A DNA stretch of 64,000 bases. Origin: Lachnospiraceae bacterium Marseille-Q4251. GTDB taxonomy: Bacteria > Bacillota > Clostridia > Lachnospirales > Lachnospiraceae. The position numbers were made by a program, and so were the translations under genes. The stretch spans positions 372,001-436,000 of the forward strand of contig JAGTTO010000001.1 of assembly GCA_018223435.1 (NCBI GenBank). Reading direction: 5' to 3'. Positions within the stretch are counted from its first letter, which is position 1; the number at the start of each line of letters is the position of its first letter. The notes under the pieces are model-generated. The model searched no databases. It was not told the origin of the DNA and saw only the letters and a list, made by a program, of their open reading frames with translations. Below, piece by piece: positions 32,443-40,693 of this stretch.

Positions 32443-32704
32443 CCCATCCCTCCAGAACATCGACCCGGCCAAAATTGAAATGCTCTTAAAGCTCACCGAG
32501 CAGGGAAAAGGGAAATCCCAGAAGGATCTCCTTCCTTTCCTTATGACCATCGCCGGTCAGTCAAAGAAAAACGGAATGTCCTTCTCTCCCCAGGAGACGG
32601 ATGCCATCATCGAAGTCCTGAAAACAGGAAAGTCCCCTGCAGAAGTTCAGAAAATCGAACAACTCAGGGGACTTATGACTACGTTTCTTTCTCAAAAGCA
32701 TTAA
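32420..32704 (+). CDS. Hypothetical protein, second of an unknown two-gene unit
   Basis: 94-aa helical protein, rich in Lys and Gln, starting MDKNWTRNPSLQNIDPAKIE, with I-E-M-L-L-K-L-T-E-Q-G-K-G-K-S and a C-terminal L-R-G-L-M-T-T-F-L-S-Q. AAGGAGG lies 11 nt before the ATG, inside the preceding gene, so it is coupled to it. Its stop overlaps the convergent activase gene by 4 bp. No family recognised. The two products probably act together. Confidence 0.65.
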   Translation: MDKNWTRNPSLQNIDPAKIEMLLKLTEQGKGKSQKDLLPFLMTIAGQSKKNGMSFSPQETDAIIEVLKTGKSPAEVQKIEQLRGLMTTFLSQKH

Positions 32705-33495
32705 CCGCCGATTTTTACCCGGATACCGGCAGACTCGGCCACTTCCTTAAGCATCTCCATATGCTCGTTGGAGGGCGGCACCAGATGAGCCAGTGTATAC
32801 TCTCGGCCGATACCTGCATATTTGTCCTGACCCAGACGGTGGTAGGGAAGAAGATTCATCTCCTCCACACCCTTTAAGGATCTGGCAAACTGGGCGATGG
32901 CGTAAATCTCTTCCGGCGTATCGTTGAAAGTCGGAATCACCGGCACACGGACGATAAGCTTCTGGCCTGCATCCGTGATCTTTCTGGCATTTTCCAGAAT
33001 TCTCTCGTTGGGCTGGCTGGTAAACATCTTGTGCTTCTTGCTGTCCATATGCTTGATGTCCATGAGATAGAGATCCAGCCAGGGGAGAATTTTCTCCTGG
33101 ATCGTCTCAAACTTTGCAAAACCCGTGGATTCAATGGCCGTATGGAGGCCGTTCTCTTTCGCCGCACGAAGGAGAGCTCCCGCAAAATCCGGCTGCAGGA
33201 GACATTCGCCGCCGGAGAGGGTCAATCCCCCTCCGGAACGGCGGTAATAGGCAGAGTCTTTCATGACTTCTTCCATGACCTCTTCCACGGTCACATCACG
33301 GCCCACGGTCTTTTCCTTGCCGCCCTGAACCATGATCTGAATATCACGGATCTGAGACTCGGGATTACAGCACCATTTGCAGCGAAGGGGACAACCCTTC
33401 AGGAAAACGATGGTGCGGATGCCCGGACCGTCATGAATCGAATATTTCTGGATATCAAAGATCCTTCCCTGGATCTTTCTGTAATCATCACTCAT
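32701..33495 (-). CDS. Glycyl radical enzyme activase (radical SAM)
   Basis: 264-aa enzyme that installs the glycyl radical on its partner. Radical SAM motif C-P-L-R-C-K-W-C in GCPLRCKWCCNPES at about residues 35-42, S-A-M-binding SGGECLLQPDF and D-I-K-H-M-D. There is no ferredoxin-like insert with extra clusters after the first motif, unlike many diol dehydratase activases, so it is the short PflA-like form. The ATG follows GAGGAAAAGT. It lies 11 nt after the glycyl radical enzyme gene, which is its obvious substrate. Confidence 0.94.
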   Translation of the reverse strand: MSDDYRKIQGRIFDIQKYSIHDGPGIRTIVFLKGCPLRCKWCCNPESQIRDIQIMVQGGKEKTVGRDVTVEEVMEEVMKDSAYYRRSGGGLTLSGGECLLQPDFAGALLRAAKENGLHTAIESTGFAKFETIQEKILPWLDLYLMDIKHMDSKKHKMFTSQPNERILENARKITDAGQKLIVRVPVIPTFNDTPEEIYAIAQFARSLKGVEEMNLLPYHRLGQDKYAGIGREYTLAHLVPPSNEHMEMLKEVAESAGIRVKIGG

Positions 33496-33506
33496 ACTTT
33501 TCCTCC

Positions 33507-36032
33507 TCAGAAGCCCTGGGTCGTACGGTTGATGATGTCATCCTGAAGGGAACGGGACAGGGTGGTAAAGAGAGCACTGTAGCCTGCCACCCGGACTACC
33601 AGGTTCTTATAATTTTCCGGATGAGCCTGAGCGTCCAGAAGGGTCTCACGGCTCACTACATTAAACTGCATATGCATACCCTTCTGATCGAAAAAGGAAC
33701 GGATCAGAGCTATGAATTTCTGAAGGCCTTCCATTCCACTGAGGGCTGAAGGGTGGAATTTCTGGTTAAACAGCGTTCCGTTGGAGGCAATGAAATGATC
33801 CAGGTGAGAGACAGAGTTTGCTGTGGCTGTCGGGCCATGCACATCTCTTCCTGCCACCGGTCCCACACCATCGGCGATGGGAGTATTGGCCAGTCTTCCA
33901 TCCGGGGTAGCTCCTGTCTGGGCTCCCAGCGGAACGTTGGCGGATACGGGATAAAGGCCTGCCTGGAAACGGCCTCCTCTCGGGTTCCGGTACTGCTCAA
34001 GCGGCTTTGTGTAGGTATAAGCCACATCTCTCGCAAATTCGTCGATCTCACAGATATCGTTTCCGTATTTCGGAAGCTCGTCGATCATTTTCAGGAGCTC
34101 ATCGTAGCGCTTCACGGTCTCTTCCGGAAGTTTCAGGTCACGGAAACCTACTGCCACAGCGGCGGCAATCTCCGGCGTCACCTGTTTTCCCGCGGCAGCG
34201 AGCTGATCTACCACTTCTCTTGTCAGGAAGGTGAGCCGCTCTTTACTGAAACCTCTGCCGAAGTTGTCAGCCAGGGCCCGTTTGTACTCTTCCATGGAAA
34301 CCTTTTTCTGCTCAAATACCAGCGTCTTGATCGCATAGAGAGCATCAGTGGCGTTGGCAATTCCAAAGCCCTGTGGACCGGTGAAATTGTAGACAGCGCC
34401 GCCCTCCTGGAGGGATTTTCCTCTGGCGATACAGTCGTCGATCATGGAGGACTGATAGGGCAGCGGACACCGTCTCGCATGAGCCATATCAATGCTGTTA
34501 TCCGCATTCACCATCAGGCTGATGAAATAATTCATCTGGGTCTTGTATGCGTCGTAAAACTGATCGAAGCCTGTCATCTCTTCCACCGGCATGGTCTTCG
34601 GTCCTACCTGCTCTCCAAAGTCCTCACCGCTGGTAAATACCAATTCCAGAGGACGAAGCATATTAAAGAAGGCGGCGTCATGCCAGCCGTCGGTCTTGCC
34701 GGGAGCCTGGGGTTCCACGCAGCCGATGATGTTGTAGCCTCTGGCGTCCTTTAAGGAAACGCCGCGGTTCATGATGGCCGGAATGATGACTTCGTCGTTA
34801 TAGTAAGCCGGAAGGCCAATACCTGTCCGGGTCAGCTTCGCAGCTTTGAGCAGAAGTTCATCCGGGCTTCCGTTCCACACACGGATAGAAAGAGAAGGAG
34901 CCGGAAGATGGACATGCATGGCAGCCTCGATACACATGAAGGAAAGGTCATTTGTCACATCTTCGCCTTCCTCGTTCTGGCCGCCTACAATCAGGTTCTG
35001 GAACAGGGAATAACCAGCAAAGCCCTCAGCGCTGGCCGCGTCACGGACTTTGTTGAGGTCATTTAATTTCACCCAGATGCAGTCCAGAAGCTCCTGGGCA
35101 TCCTCATGTGTGATCTTGCCCGCATCCAGATCCTTCTTAAAGTAAGGATACATATACTGGTCAAAACGCCCCGGGGAAATAGAGTGGCCGGAAGACTCGG
35201 TCTGAAGAAGCATCTGCACAAACCAGAAGGACTGGCAGGCCTCGTAGAAGCTCTCAGCCGGTTTTGCCGGTACCCGGTCACAGTTGGCTGCAATCGCAAG
35301 AAGTTCCTGCTTTCTTACGGGATCCTGACAGCCTGCTGCCTCTTCTCTTGCCAGAACTGCATAGCGGCCTGCATAATGAATGGCAGCCTGACAGCTGATG
35401 ATCACAGCCTTGAGGAAAGCGGAACGCTCCGCATAATCAGCCTCGCCCACGGTATGGGAAGCCAGCTCGGCTTCTGCCTTTCTCATGATTCCTTCGTAAC
35501 CGATCTCCAGCACTTCCCAGTATTTCACGGTGAAGTGACCGATGCCGTTATAGAAGTAGTTGCCCGGTGTGAAAATGTTATGCTTCATGGCGAGAAGCGT
35601 CTCATCTGTCATAAAGGAGGTAGCGAGATCGCTTGTGGTTTTGCCCTTCCAGTATTTGTAGACCTCGTGAAGCTGCTGCTTCGCCTCCTCGGAAATATGG
35701 AAAGGATCGGCTGTTCTGGTGGAGAAGGTGTCAAACTCATCCTCCACCCAGCTGAAGGAATACTCTGGAAAAACCTGGCAGCCTCTGGCCACCCTGGAGT
35801 TGCTTCCCACGATCAGCTCCCCCGGCCGGATCGTGATCGGAAGCTTCTCGCAGATCGCCTGAAAGGCTTTTGCTCTTCTTAAAATAATCGGTTCGTCTTC
35901 TGTCTCTTTATAGCTCTCTGTCAGAATAACCGCACGGTCTGCCTCAATCTCCGGCATATGATCGTAGAGGTCATCAATCAGTTTTTGGATTCTGGGACGT
36001 TTCTCCACATCCCCGTCATAATACTTTCCCAC
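33507..36032 (-). CDS. Glycyl radical diol dehydratase (B12-independent glycerol/1,2-propanediol type)
   Basis: 841-aa enzyme dehydrating glycerol or 1,2-propanediol to the aldehyde. Starts with GTG behind CGGAGGG. Thiyl Cys438 and Glu440 (IIGCVEPQAPGKTDGWHD), Asp452, His166 (GIGHF) and His283-Ser284 (SSGHSIS) correspond to Cys433, Glu435, Asp447, His164, His281 and Ser282 of the C. butyricum glycerol dehydratase. The radical Gly817 is in RVAGYS. Compared with that 787-aa enzyme, an insert of about 55 residues lies near 592-648. These residues argue against pyruvate formate-lyase, HypD or choline lyase. No microcompartment, aldehyde or alcohol dehydrogenase genes are nearby. The activase gene follows. 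Confidence 0.9.
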   Translation of the reverse strand: MGKYYDGDVEKRPRIQKLIDDLYDHMPEIEADRAVILTESYKETEDEPIILRRAKAFQAICEKLPITIRPGELIVGSNSRVARGCQVFPEYSFSWVEDEFDTFSTRTADPFHISEEAKQQLHEVYKYWKGKTTSDLATSFMTDETLLAMKHNIFTPGNYFYNGIGHFTVKYWEVLEIGYEGIMRKAEAELASHTVGEADYAERSAFLKAVIISCQAAIHYAGRYAVLAREEAAGCQDPVRKQELLAIAANCDRVPAKPAESFYEACQSFWFVQMLLQTESSGHSISPGRFDQYMYPYFKKDLDAGKITHEDAQELLDCIWVKLNDLNKVRDAASAEGFAGYSLFQNLIVGGQNEEGEDVTNDLSFMCIEAAMHVHLPAPSLSIRVWNGSPDELLLKAAKLTRTGIGLPAYYNDEVIIPAIMNRGVSLKDARGYNIIGCVEPQAPGKTDGWHDAAFFNMLRPLELVFTSGEDFGEQVGPKTMPVEEMTGFDQFYDAYKTQMNYFISLMVNADNSIDMAHARRCPLPYQSSMIDDCIARGKSLQEGGAVYNFTGPQGFGIANATDALYAIKTLVFEQKKVSMEEYKRALADNFGRGFSKERLTFLTREVVDQLAAAGKQVTPEIAAAVAVGFRDLKLPEETVKRYDELLKMIDELPKYGNDICEIDEFARDVAYTYTKPLEQYRNPRGGRFQAGLYPVSANVPLGAQTGATPDGRLANTPIADGVGPVAGRDVHGPTATANSVSHLDHFIASNGTLFNQKFHPSALSGMEGLQKFIALIRSFFDQKGMHMQFNVVSRETLLDAQAHPENYKNLVVRVAGYSALFTTLSRSLQDDIINRTTQGF

Positions 36033-36075
36033 AGATAATACCCTCCGTACCTTCTATAAATTATTTTTCCTGCCC

Positions 36076-36116
36076 GTAACTGTTCAGTACCTTCACAGTG
36101 GCTACTGAATAGTTAC
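36076..36116. repeat. Hairpin between cinA and the glycyl radical enzyme gene
   Basis: GTAACTGTTCAGTA and TACTGAATAGTTAC form a 14-bp stem (one G-U) with a 13-nt loop. It starts at the cinA stop codon. No T run follows in the minus direction (GGGCAGG instead), so it is not a simple terminator. It may be an mRNA-processing or stability element, an operator or a small dispersed palindrome. Confidence 0.6.
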
Positions 36117-37366
36117 TCCTGCCCCTTATCAGCTAAAATACATTCTCTTAAAAGGATCAGTGCATTGGCTGTCGCCTGCTCGCGGATCTTCTGGCGCTCA
36201 CCTTTGAAGTGGAACTCTTTTACCACAGTCTTGTTGTTATAGCAGCAGCCAATGTAGACAAGGCCCACCGGCTTCTCCTCGGTTCCGCCTGTCGGTCCTG
36301 CGGTTCCAGTGACGGACACGCAGGCATCAGAGCCGGTAATAAAGGCTCCGTTTTTCGCCATCTCCTTGGCGGTCTTCTCACTGACGGCACCGTACTCCTT
36401 CAGCGTGGTCTTTTTCACATCCAGAAGTTTTCTCTTAGCTCGGTTGGAATAAGTGACAAGGCCCTGTTTGAAGACCTCGGAAGCTCCCGGTACATCGGTG
36501 ATCCGTGCTGCGATCATACCGCCGGTGCAAGACTCGGCAGTGGTCAGCGTCAGGGAACGCTCTTTCAAAAAATGAACGATAACCTCCTCCAGACTCTTGT
36601 GCTCATCCATCGTATAGATATGGTCGCCGAAACGTTTGAGCAGTTCTTTCAGCATGGGCTTTGCCAGCTTGGCTGCTTCTTTCTCGCTGGCCGCTTTGGC
36701 TGTCACACGAAGGTCCACCTGACCGATCTTGGCGTAGGTGGCAATCGTGGGATTGGTCTGATTGTCGATGAGGTCGCGGATTTCATTTTCCACAAAGCTC
36801 TCACCCAGGCCGCAGATCCGTACCATCGTGGAGTAGATGATCTCCGGCTGCAGTTTATTCAGATAATCGTATACCTTTCCCTCAAACATCGGGATCAGCT
36901 CTCCCGGAGGGCCTGGCAAAAGGATGACGGACTTGCCGTTCTTCTCCATGATGATGCCCGGGGCCGTACCGTTCTCATTGTCCAGAACGATGGCTCCTTC
37001 GGGAACCAGGGCCTGCTTCCAGTTGTTGTCGGTGATGACCTTGTACTGGCTGTTCTTAAAATACTCCTCGATCCTCTCTCTGGAATGGGGATCCTCCTTG
37101 AGGGGTATGCCCATCACCTCAGCTGCGGTCTCCTTTGTCAGATCGTCCTGTGTAGGGCCAAGACCGCCGGAAAGGATCACCACATCAGAACGATTTAAGG
37201 CCGTCTCCAGAGATTCCTTCAGGCGCTCCGCATTGTCGCCCACCACGGACTGATGATACATGGAAAGTCCCAGCAGCGCACATTTCTCGGAAAGATACGC
37301 CGCGTTGGTATTCACGATGTTTCCCAGCAGAAGCTCTGTTCCTACACAAATCAGTTCAACTACCAT
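36113..37366 (-). CDS. cinA: CinA family protein (NMN amidohydrolase / competence-damage protein)
   Basis: 417-aa two-domain protein. N-terminal MoCF/molybdopterin-binding-like domain (ELICVGTELLLGNIVNTNAA, GGLGPTQDDLTKE, LLPGPPGELIPMFE) and C-terminal deamidase domain (T-T-A-E-S-C-T-G-G-M-I-A-A-R, S-V-T-G-T-A-G-P). CinA recycles NMN to nicotinate mononucleotide and is linked to DNA uptake in some bacteria. The ATG at 37366 has TTGGAGGAAAA. Position downstream of pgsA, and normally near recA, is typical; recA is not in this window. Confidence 0.95.
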   Translation of the reverse strand: MVVELICVGTELLLGNIVNTNAAYLSEKCALLGLSMYHQSVVGDNAERLKESLETALNRSDVVILSGGLGPTQDDLTKETAAEVMGIPLKEDPHSRERIEEYFKNSQYKVITDNNWKQALVPEGAIVLDNENGTAPGIIMEKNGKSVILLPGPPGELIPMFEGKVYDYLNKLQPEIIYSTMVRICGLGESFVENEIRDLIDNQTNPTIATYAKIGQVDLRVTAKAASEKEAAKLAKPMLKELLKRFGDHIYTMDEHKSLEEVIVHFLKERSLTLTTAESCTGGMIAARITDVPGASEVFKQGLVTYSNRAKRKLLDVKKTTLKEYGAVSEKTAKEMAKNGAFITGSDACVSVTGTAGPTGGTEEKPVGLVYIGCCYNNKTVVKEFHFKGERQKIREQATANALILLRECILADKGQE

Positions 37367-37430
37367 TTTTCCTCCAATCTGTACGAAAAGCTTCCGCTCT
37401 TCATACGTTCATTCTTCTGTAAAATGATAT

Positions 37431-37973
37431 TTATTTCTGTTCATTGAGAACAGCACGGTTTTTCCAGATATAATCCACCAGGGAGATCACGGTCAGAACC
37501 GTTGCGATGTAGACGAAAGCAGTCTCCAGAACATTGAAAATGCCTCCGAAGCTCGCGATCAGAAGAATGATCATGATCATCTGTGAAATAGTCTTTGCCT
37601 TTCCCCACCAGCTCGCCGCGATAACGATGCCGTTATCTACTGCCACCAGACGGAAGCCGCTGATGATGAACTCTCTGGCAATGATGATCAGCACCACTAC
37701 CGTAGAAATCATCCCGTTGCTCAAAAGGCAGATTAGGGCGGAGCAGACCAGAAGCTTGTCCGCCAGGGGATCCATAAATTTACCAAAGTTTGTTACCTGA
37801 TTATTTTTTCTCGCCAGATATCCGTCCAGGGTATCGGTAAGACTTGCCACGATGAAGATTGCCAGAGCGATGTAATTGTCATATGCCGTGATATTGCAGA
37901 GCATAAAAGCGACAAAGAAAGGAATCAGAAGCACTCTGATGATCGTCAGTGTATTGGGAACATTCATTTTCAT
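37431..37973 (-). CDS. pgsA: CDP-diacylglycerol-glycerol-3-phosphate 3-phosphatidyltransferase
   Basis: 180-aa membrane enzyme committing to phosphatidylglycerol. The CDP-alcohol phosphatidyltransferase motif is complete: S-L-T-D-T-L-D-G-Y-L-A-R, then G-K-F-M-D-P-L-A-D-K-L (D-G-x2-A-R-x8-G-x3-D-x3-D). About five membrane helices. Its ATG overlaps the rimO stop (ATGA). Confidence 0.97.
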   Translation of the reverse strand: MKMNVPNTLTIIRVLLIPFFVAFMLCNITAYDNYIALAIFIVASLTDTLDGYLARKNNQVTNFGKFMDPLADKLLVCSALICLLSNGMISTVVVLIIIAREFIISGFRLVAVDNGIVIAASWWGKAKTISQMIMIILLIASFGGIFNVLETAFVYIATVLTVISLVDYIWKNRAVLNEQK

Positions 37974-39298
37974 TCTGCCAGCTCTCCTATCAAATCATAT
38001 TCAAGGGCTCCGGTCACCTTCACACGGGCGAAATCGCCGGAAACCAGTGTCTCTGCTGTGTTGATGAAAAGATAACCGTCCACGTTGGGGGCATCCCCGT
38101 AAGTGCGGGCCACATAGGCGCTCTCGCCGGAAACCTCGCCCTCCACCATGGCAAGAAGCTCTCTTCCCACCATATTTTCCGCCTTTTCAAAGGCGATGTC
38201 CTGCTGAAGCTCCATGATCTCATTGCGCCGTTTCTGTTTGATCTCCTCGGGAATCTGATCCAGCATCTCTGCTGCCGGAGTATCCTCCTCTGGTGAATAA
38301 GTGAATACGCCGAGACGTTCAAACTCGACCTCATCCACGAAATCCATGAGTTCCTCGTGCTGCTCCTCCGTCTCCCCCGGGAAACCGGTAATCAGAGTTG
38401 TACGAAGGACGATATCCGGGATCTCTTTTCTCAAAGTACCGATGATATCCAAAAGCTCGGCTTTCGTCGTGCGGCGTCCCATACGTCTGAGAATCGTATC
38501 GTTGGCGTGCTGGATCGGAAGGTCCAGGTAATGACAGACTTTTTTCTCTTCTTTCATAACCTGGATGAGCTCCGGATAAATCTCCTCGGGATAGCAGTAG
38601 AGAATCCTGATCCAGCGGATGCCTTTGATCTTACAGAGCTCCTTGAGAAGCTTATGAAGGCTCTTCTCGCCGTAGAGATCCTTTCCGTAAAGAGTGGTCT
38701 CCTGTGCTACCAGAATCAGCTCCTTCACACCCTGCTCCGCCAGCGTCTCCGCCTCCTGAAGGAGGCTCTCCATCGGAACACTCCGGTAATTTCCGCGGAC
38801 CTTCGGGATGATGCAGTAAGTACAGTGCTTGTCGCAGCCCTCTGCGATCTTTAAGTAAGCGTAATGGCCACCGGTCGTGAGAAGACGCTTGCCCTTCTCG
38901 GAAGCAAAACCTTCCAAGGGCTCCAGAATCAGGGATTTTTCGTTTTTCTCCAGGGCTGCCCTGATAGCCGGGATCAGTTTGTCAAAGCTGTTGGTACCCA
39001 AAACGGCATCCACCTCTGGGATCTCATCGATGACCTCCTGACGGTAACGCTGGGCTAGGCAGCCTGTAACGATCAGGGCCTTGCATGGACCGTGCTTGCG
39101 GTACTCTGCCATTTCCAGAATATTCTGGATACTTTCTTCCTTTGCATCTCCGATGAAACAGCAGGTATTGACGACAATCACGTCCGCCTCTGTCTCGCTG
39201 TCCGTCATGGTAAAGTGCTCCTGCTCCAGAAGCCCCAGCATACGCTCGGAATCTACCAGATTCTTGTCACAGCCAAGGGAAATAAACAATATTTTCAT
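37970..39298 (-). CDS. rimO: Ribosomal protein uS12 methylthiotransferase
   Basis: 442-aa radical SAM enzyme that methylthiolates Asp88 of ribosomal protein S12. N-terminal UPF0004 domain with three cluster cysteines (SLGCDKNLVDSE, N-T-C-C-F, V-T-G-C-L-A-Q-R), radical SAM C-x3-C-x2-C in EGCDKHCTYCIIPKVRG, and a C-terminal TRAM domain. G-C-D-K-N-L-V-D separates RimO from MiaB (usually G-C-x-M-N). The ATG follows AAGGAG, and the gene has its own promoter upstream. Confidence 0.96.
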   Translation of the reverse strand: MKILFISLGCDKNLVDSERMLGLLEQEHFTMTDSETEADVIVVNTCCFIGDAKEESIQNILEMAEYRKHGPCKALIVTGCLAQRYRQEVIDEIPEVDAVLGTNSFDKLIPAIRAALEKNEKSLILEPLEGFASEKGKRLLTTGGHYAYLKIAEGCDKHCTYCIIPKVRGNYRSVPMESLLQEAETLAEQGVKELILVAQETTLYGKDLYGEKSLHKLLKELCKIKGIRWIRILYCYPEEIYPELIQVMKEEKKVCHYLDLPIQHANDTILRRMGRRTTKAELLDIIGTLRKEIPDIVLRTTLITGFPGETEEQHEELMDFVDEVEFERLGVFTYSPEEDTPAAEMLDQIPEEIKQKRRNEIMELQQDIAFEKAENMVGRELLAMVEGEVSGESAYVARTYGDAPNVDGYLFINTAETLVSGDFARVKVTGALEYDLIGELAE

Positions 39299-39332
39299 AA
39301 AAACTCCTTATTGTGTTTTATTCATTGGGATA

Positions 39333-39361
39333 ATTGTACTATTTTTCCAGGAAAAAATCAA
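39333..39361 (-). promoter_or_regulatory. rimO-pgsA-cinA promoter
   Basis: TTGATT, 17-bp spacer, TACAAT in the minus direction, 35 nt before the rimO ATG and downstream of the rpoZ terminator. Confidence 0.7.
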
Positions 39362-39370
39362 CCGCCGAAG

Positions 39371-39407
39371 GAAGAAAAGAGCCCTTACTTTTTACAGCAA
39401 GAGCTCT
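39371..39407 (-). terminator. rpoZ terminator
   Basis: AGAGCTCTT pairs with AAGGGCTCT (one G-U), followed by TTTTCTTC in the minus direction. Confidence 0.8.
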
Positions 39408-39420
39408 TCTTCTGACTTCC

Positions 39421-39768
39421 TTATTCCTCTTCTTCCAGCTCCTCCATGGGAACCTCGTCTGTCTGAAGGTCAACGCTAGGTATATCGCTTGCGAGGACTG
39501 CTGCCAGAGCTGCCTCTTCGTCCGCCTTATCTCCCTCTTCGTCCTCACCCAGGACTTTCAGTTTGCCGAGAGCCATCTCCTCCACAGCTGTGGACAGGGG
39601 CTTTTTGCCCGGAGCGGCGCAGTCGGATTTTGCTCCGTCAATGAGCTGACGTGCTCTCTTTGCGGTAGCAAGAACGATGGAATAACGGCTGTTTACCACG
39701 GGGGTATCGCCCTCCTCCACGTCTCCGTTTACTACCTTTATCAACTCTGCATAAGATGGATGTAACAT
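39421..39768 (-). CDS. rpoZ: DNA-directed RNA polymerase subunit omega
   Basis: 115-aa polymerase assembly subunit. The core is recognised by N-S-R-Y-S-I-V-L-A-T-A-K-R-A-R-Q-L, then KPLSTAVEEMALGKLKV. The C-terminal 45 residues form a long acidic tail (E-D-E-E-G-D-K and ending E-E-L-E-E-E-E), longer than in short omegas such as that of E. coli (91 aa) in the acidic part. Directly after gmk, as in many Bacillota. Downstream terminator. Confidence 0.94.
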   Translation of the reverse strand: MLHPSYAELIKVVNGDVEEGDTPVVNSRYSIVLATAKRARQLIDGAKSDCAAPGKKPLSTAVEEMALGKLKVLGEDEEGDKADEEAALAAVLASDIPSVDLQTDEVPMEELEEEE

Positions 39769-40413
39769 TTATTTTTCTCCTTTCCGAAACTTTTGCAGTT
39801 CCTCTCTGATTTTAGCGATTTTCTCTATATTCTGCTGCCGTGTCAGACGGCGGTGTTCACTTCTGATGATCTCATGAAGTTCTTCCACGCAGATATCCAG
39901 CTCATCATTGATGAGAAGATAATCATAGGCTTCCACACCCTCTGCTTCCTCGGAAGCGCGGCTCAATCGGGCCTCGATGACCTCCTGAGTCTCGGTGCCT
40001 CTGCCGGTGAGACGGTTTTTCAGCTCATCCCCATTGGGCGGCGTCACAAAAAGAAGAAGGGTATCCGGGCGTTTTTCACGCACCTTCAGCGCTCCCTGGA
40101 TCTCGATCTCAAGGATCACGTTTTTGCCCTTTTCCAGCTGCTCGTCCACATAGGCCTTCGGCGTTCCGTAATAGTGATCGCAGTATCCGGCATACTCCAG
40201 AAAAGCGTCCTCACGGATCATCTTTTCAAACTCTTCATTTGATTTAAAGAAATAGGCCTTGCCCTCTTCCTCGCCCACTCTGGGCTTTCTCGTCGTTGCC
40301 GATATAGACAACGCATATTCTTCCCCGTGAAGCTCCAAAAGACGTTTCACAAGGGTTCCCTTGCCAGCTCCGGAAAAACCGGAGAGCACGATCAGAATTC
40401 CTTTGTTATTCAT
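39769..40413 (-). CDS. gmk: Guanylate kinase
   Basis: 214-aa enzyme phosphorylating GMP to GDP. P-loop LSGFSGAGKGTLVKRLL, GMP-binding S-A-T-T-R-K-P-R-V-G-E and EYAGYCDHYYGTPKAYVDE, lid S-R-A-S-E-E-A. It overlaps remA by 8 bp and abuts rpoZ, giving the common remA-gmk-rpoZ order. Confidence 0.97.
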   Translation of the reverse strand: MNNKGILIVLSGFSGAGKGTLVKRLLELHGEEYALSISATTRKPRVGEEEGKAYFFKSNEEFEKMIREDAFLEYAGYCDHYYGTPKAYVDEQLEKGKNVILEIEIQGALKVREKRPDTLLLFVTPPNGDELKNRLTGRGTETQEVIEARLSRASEEAEGVEAYDYLLINDELDICVEELHEIIRSEHRRLTRQQNIEKIAKIREELQKFRKGEK

Positions 40414-40681
40414 CGTCTTCCCCTTTCCATTGCATCTCTTTTGTGCCTGCCGACATGCGGCGGCCTAAGGTATCCGGCTGAAGGGCGGAAAGGATCACAT
40501 GATCCTCCTCCGTGATCAGCACGGCTTTGGTACGTCTCCCCTGGGTGGCATCGATGACCCTTCCGGCCTCCTTTGCCTTCTGAACCAGGCGCTTCACTGG
40601 CGCCGCATCCGGACATACCACAGATACTACTTTTTCCGAGTTCACCAGATTGCCAAACCCGACATTTACAAATGCTGCCAC
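40406..40681 (-). CDS. remA: RemA family extracellular matrix regulator (DUF370)
   Basis: 91-aa DNA-binding protein. F-V-N-V-G-F-G-N-L-V, then A-P-V-K-R-L-V-Q-K-A-K-E-A-G, V-I-D-A-T-Q-G-R-R-T and D-H-V-I-L-S-A-L-Q-P match RemA of B. subtilis almost position by position. The R-R-T segment is important for DNA binding there. In Bacillus it activates matrix and osmoprotection genes. Targets here are unknown. Located between yicC and gmk, the conserved context. Confidence 0.94.
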   Translation of the reverse strand: MAAFVNVGFGNLVNSEKVVSVVCPDAAPVKRLVQKAKEAGRVIDATQGRRTKAVLITEEDHVILSALQPDTLGRRMSAGTKEMQWKGEDDE

Positions 40682-40693
40682 AAATGATCGCCC

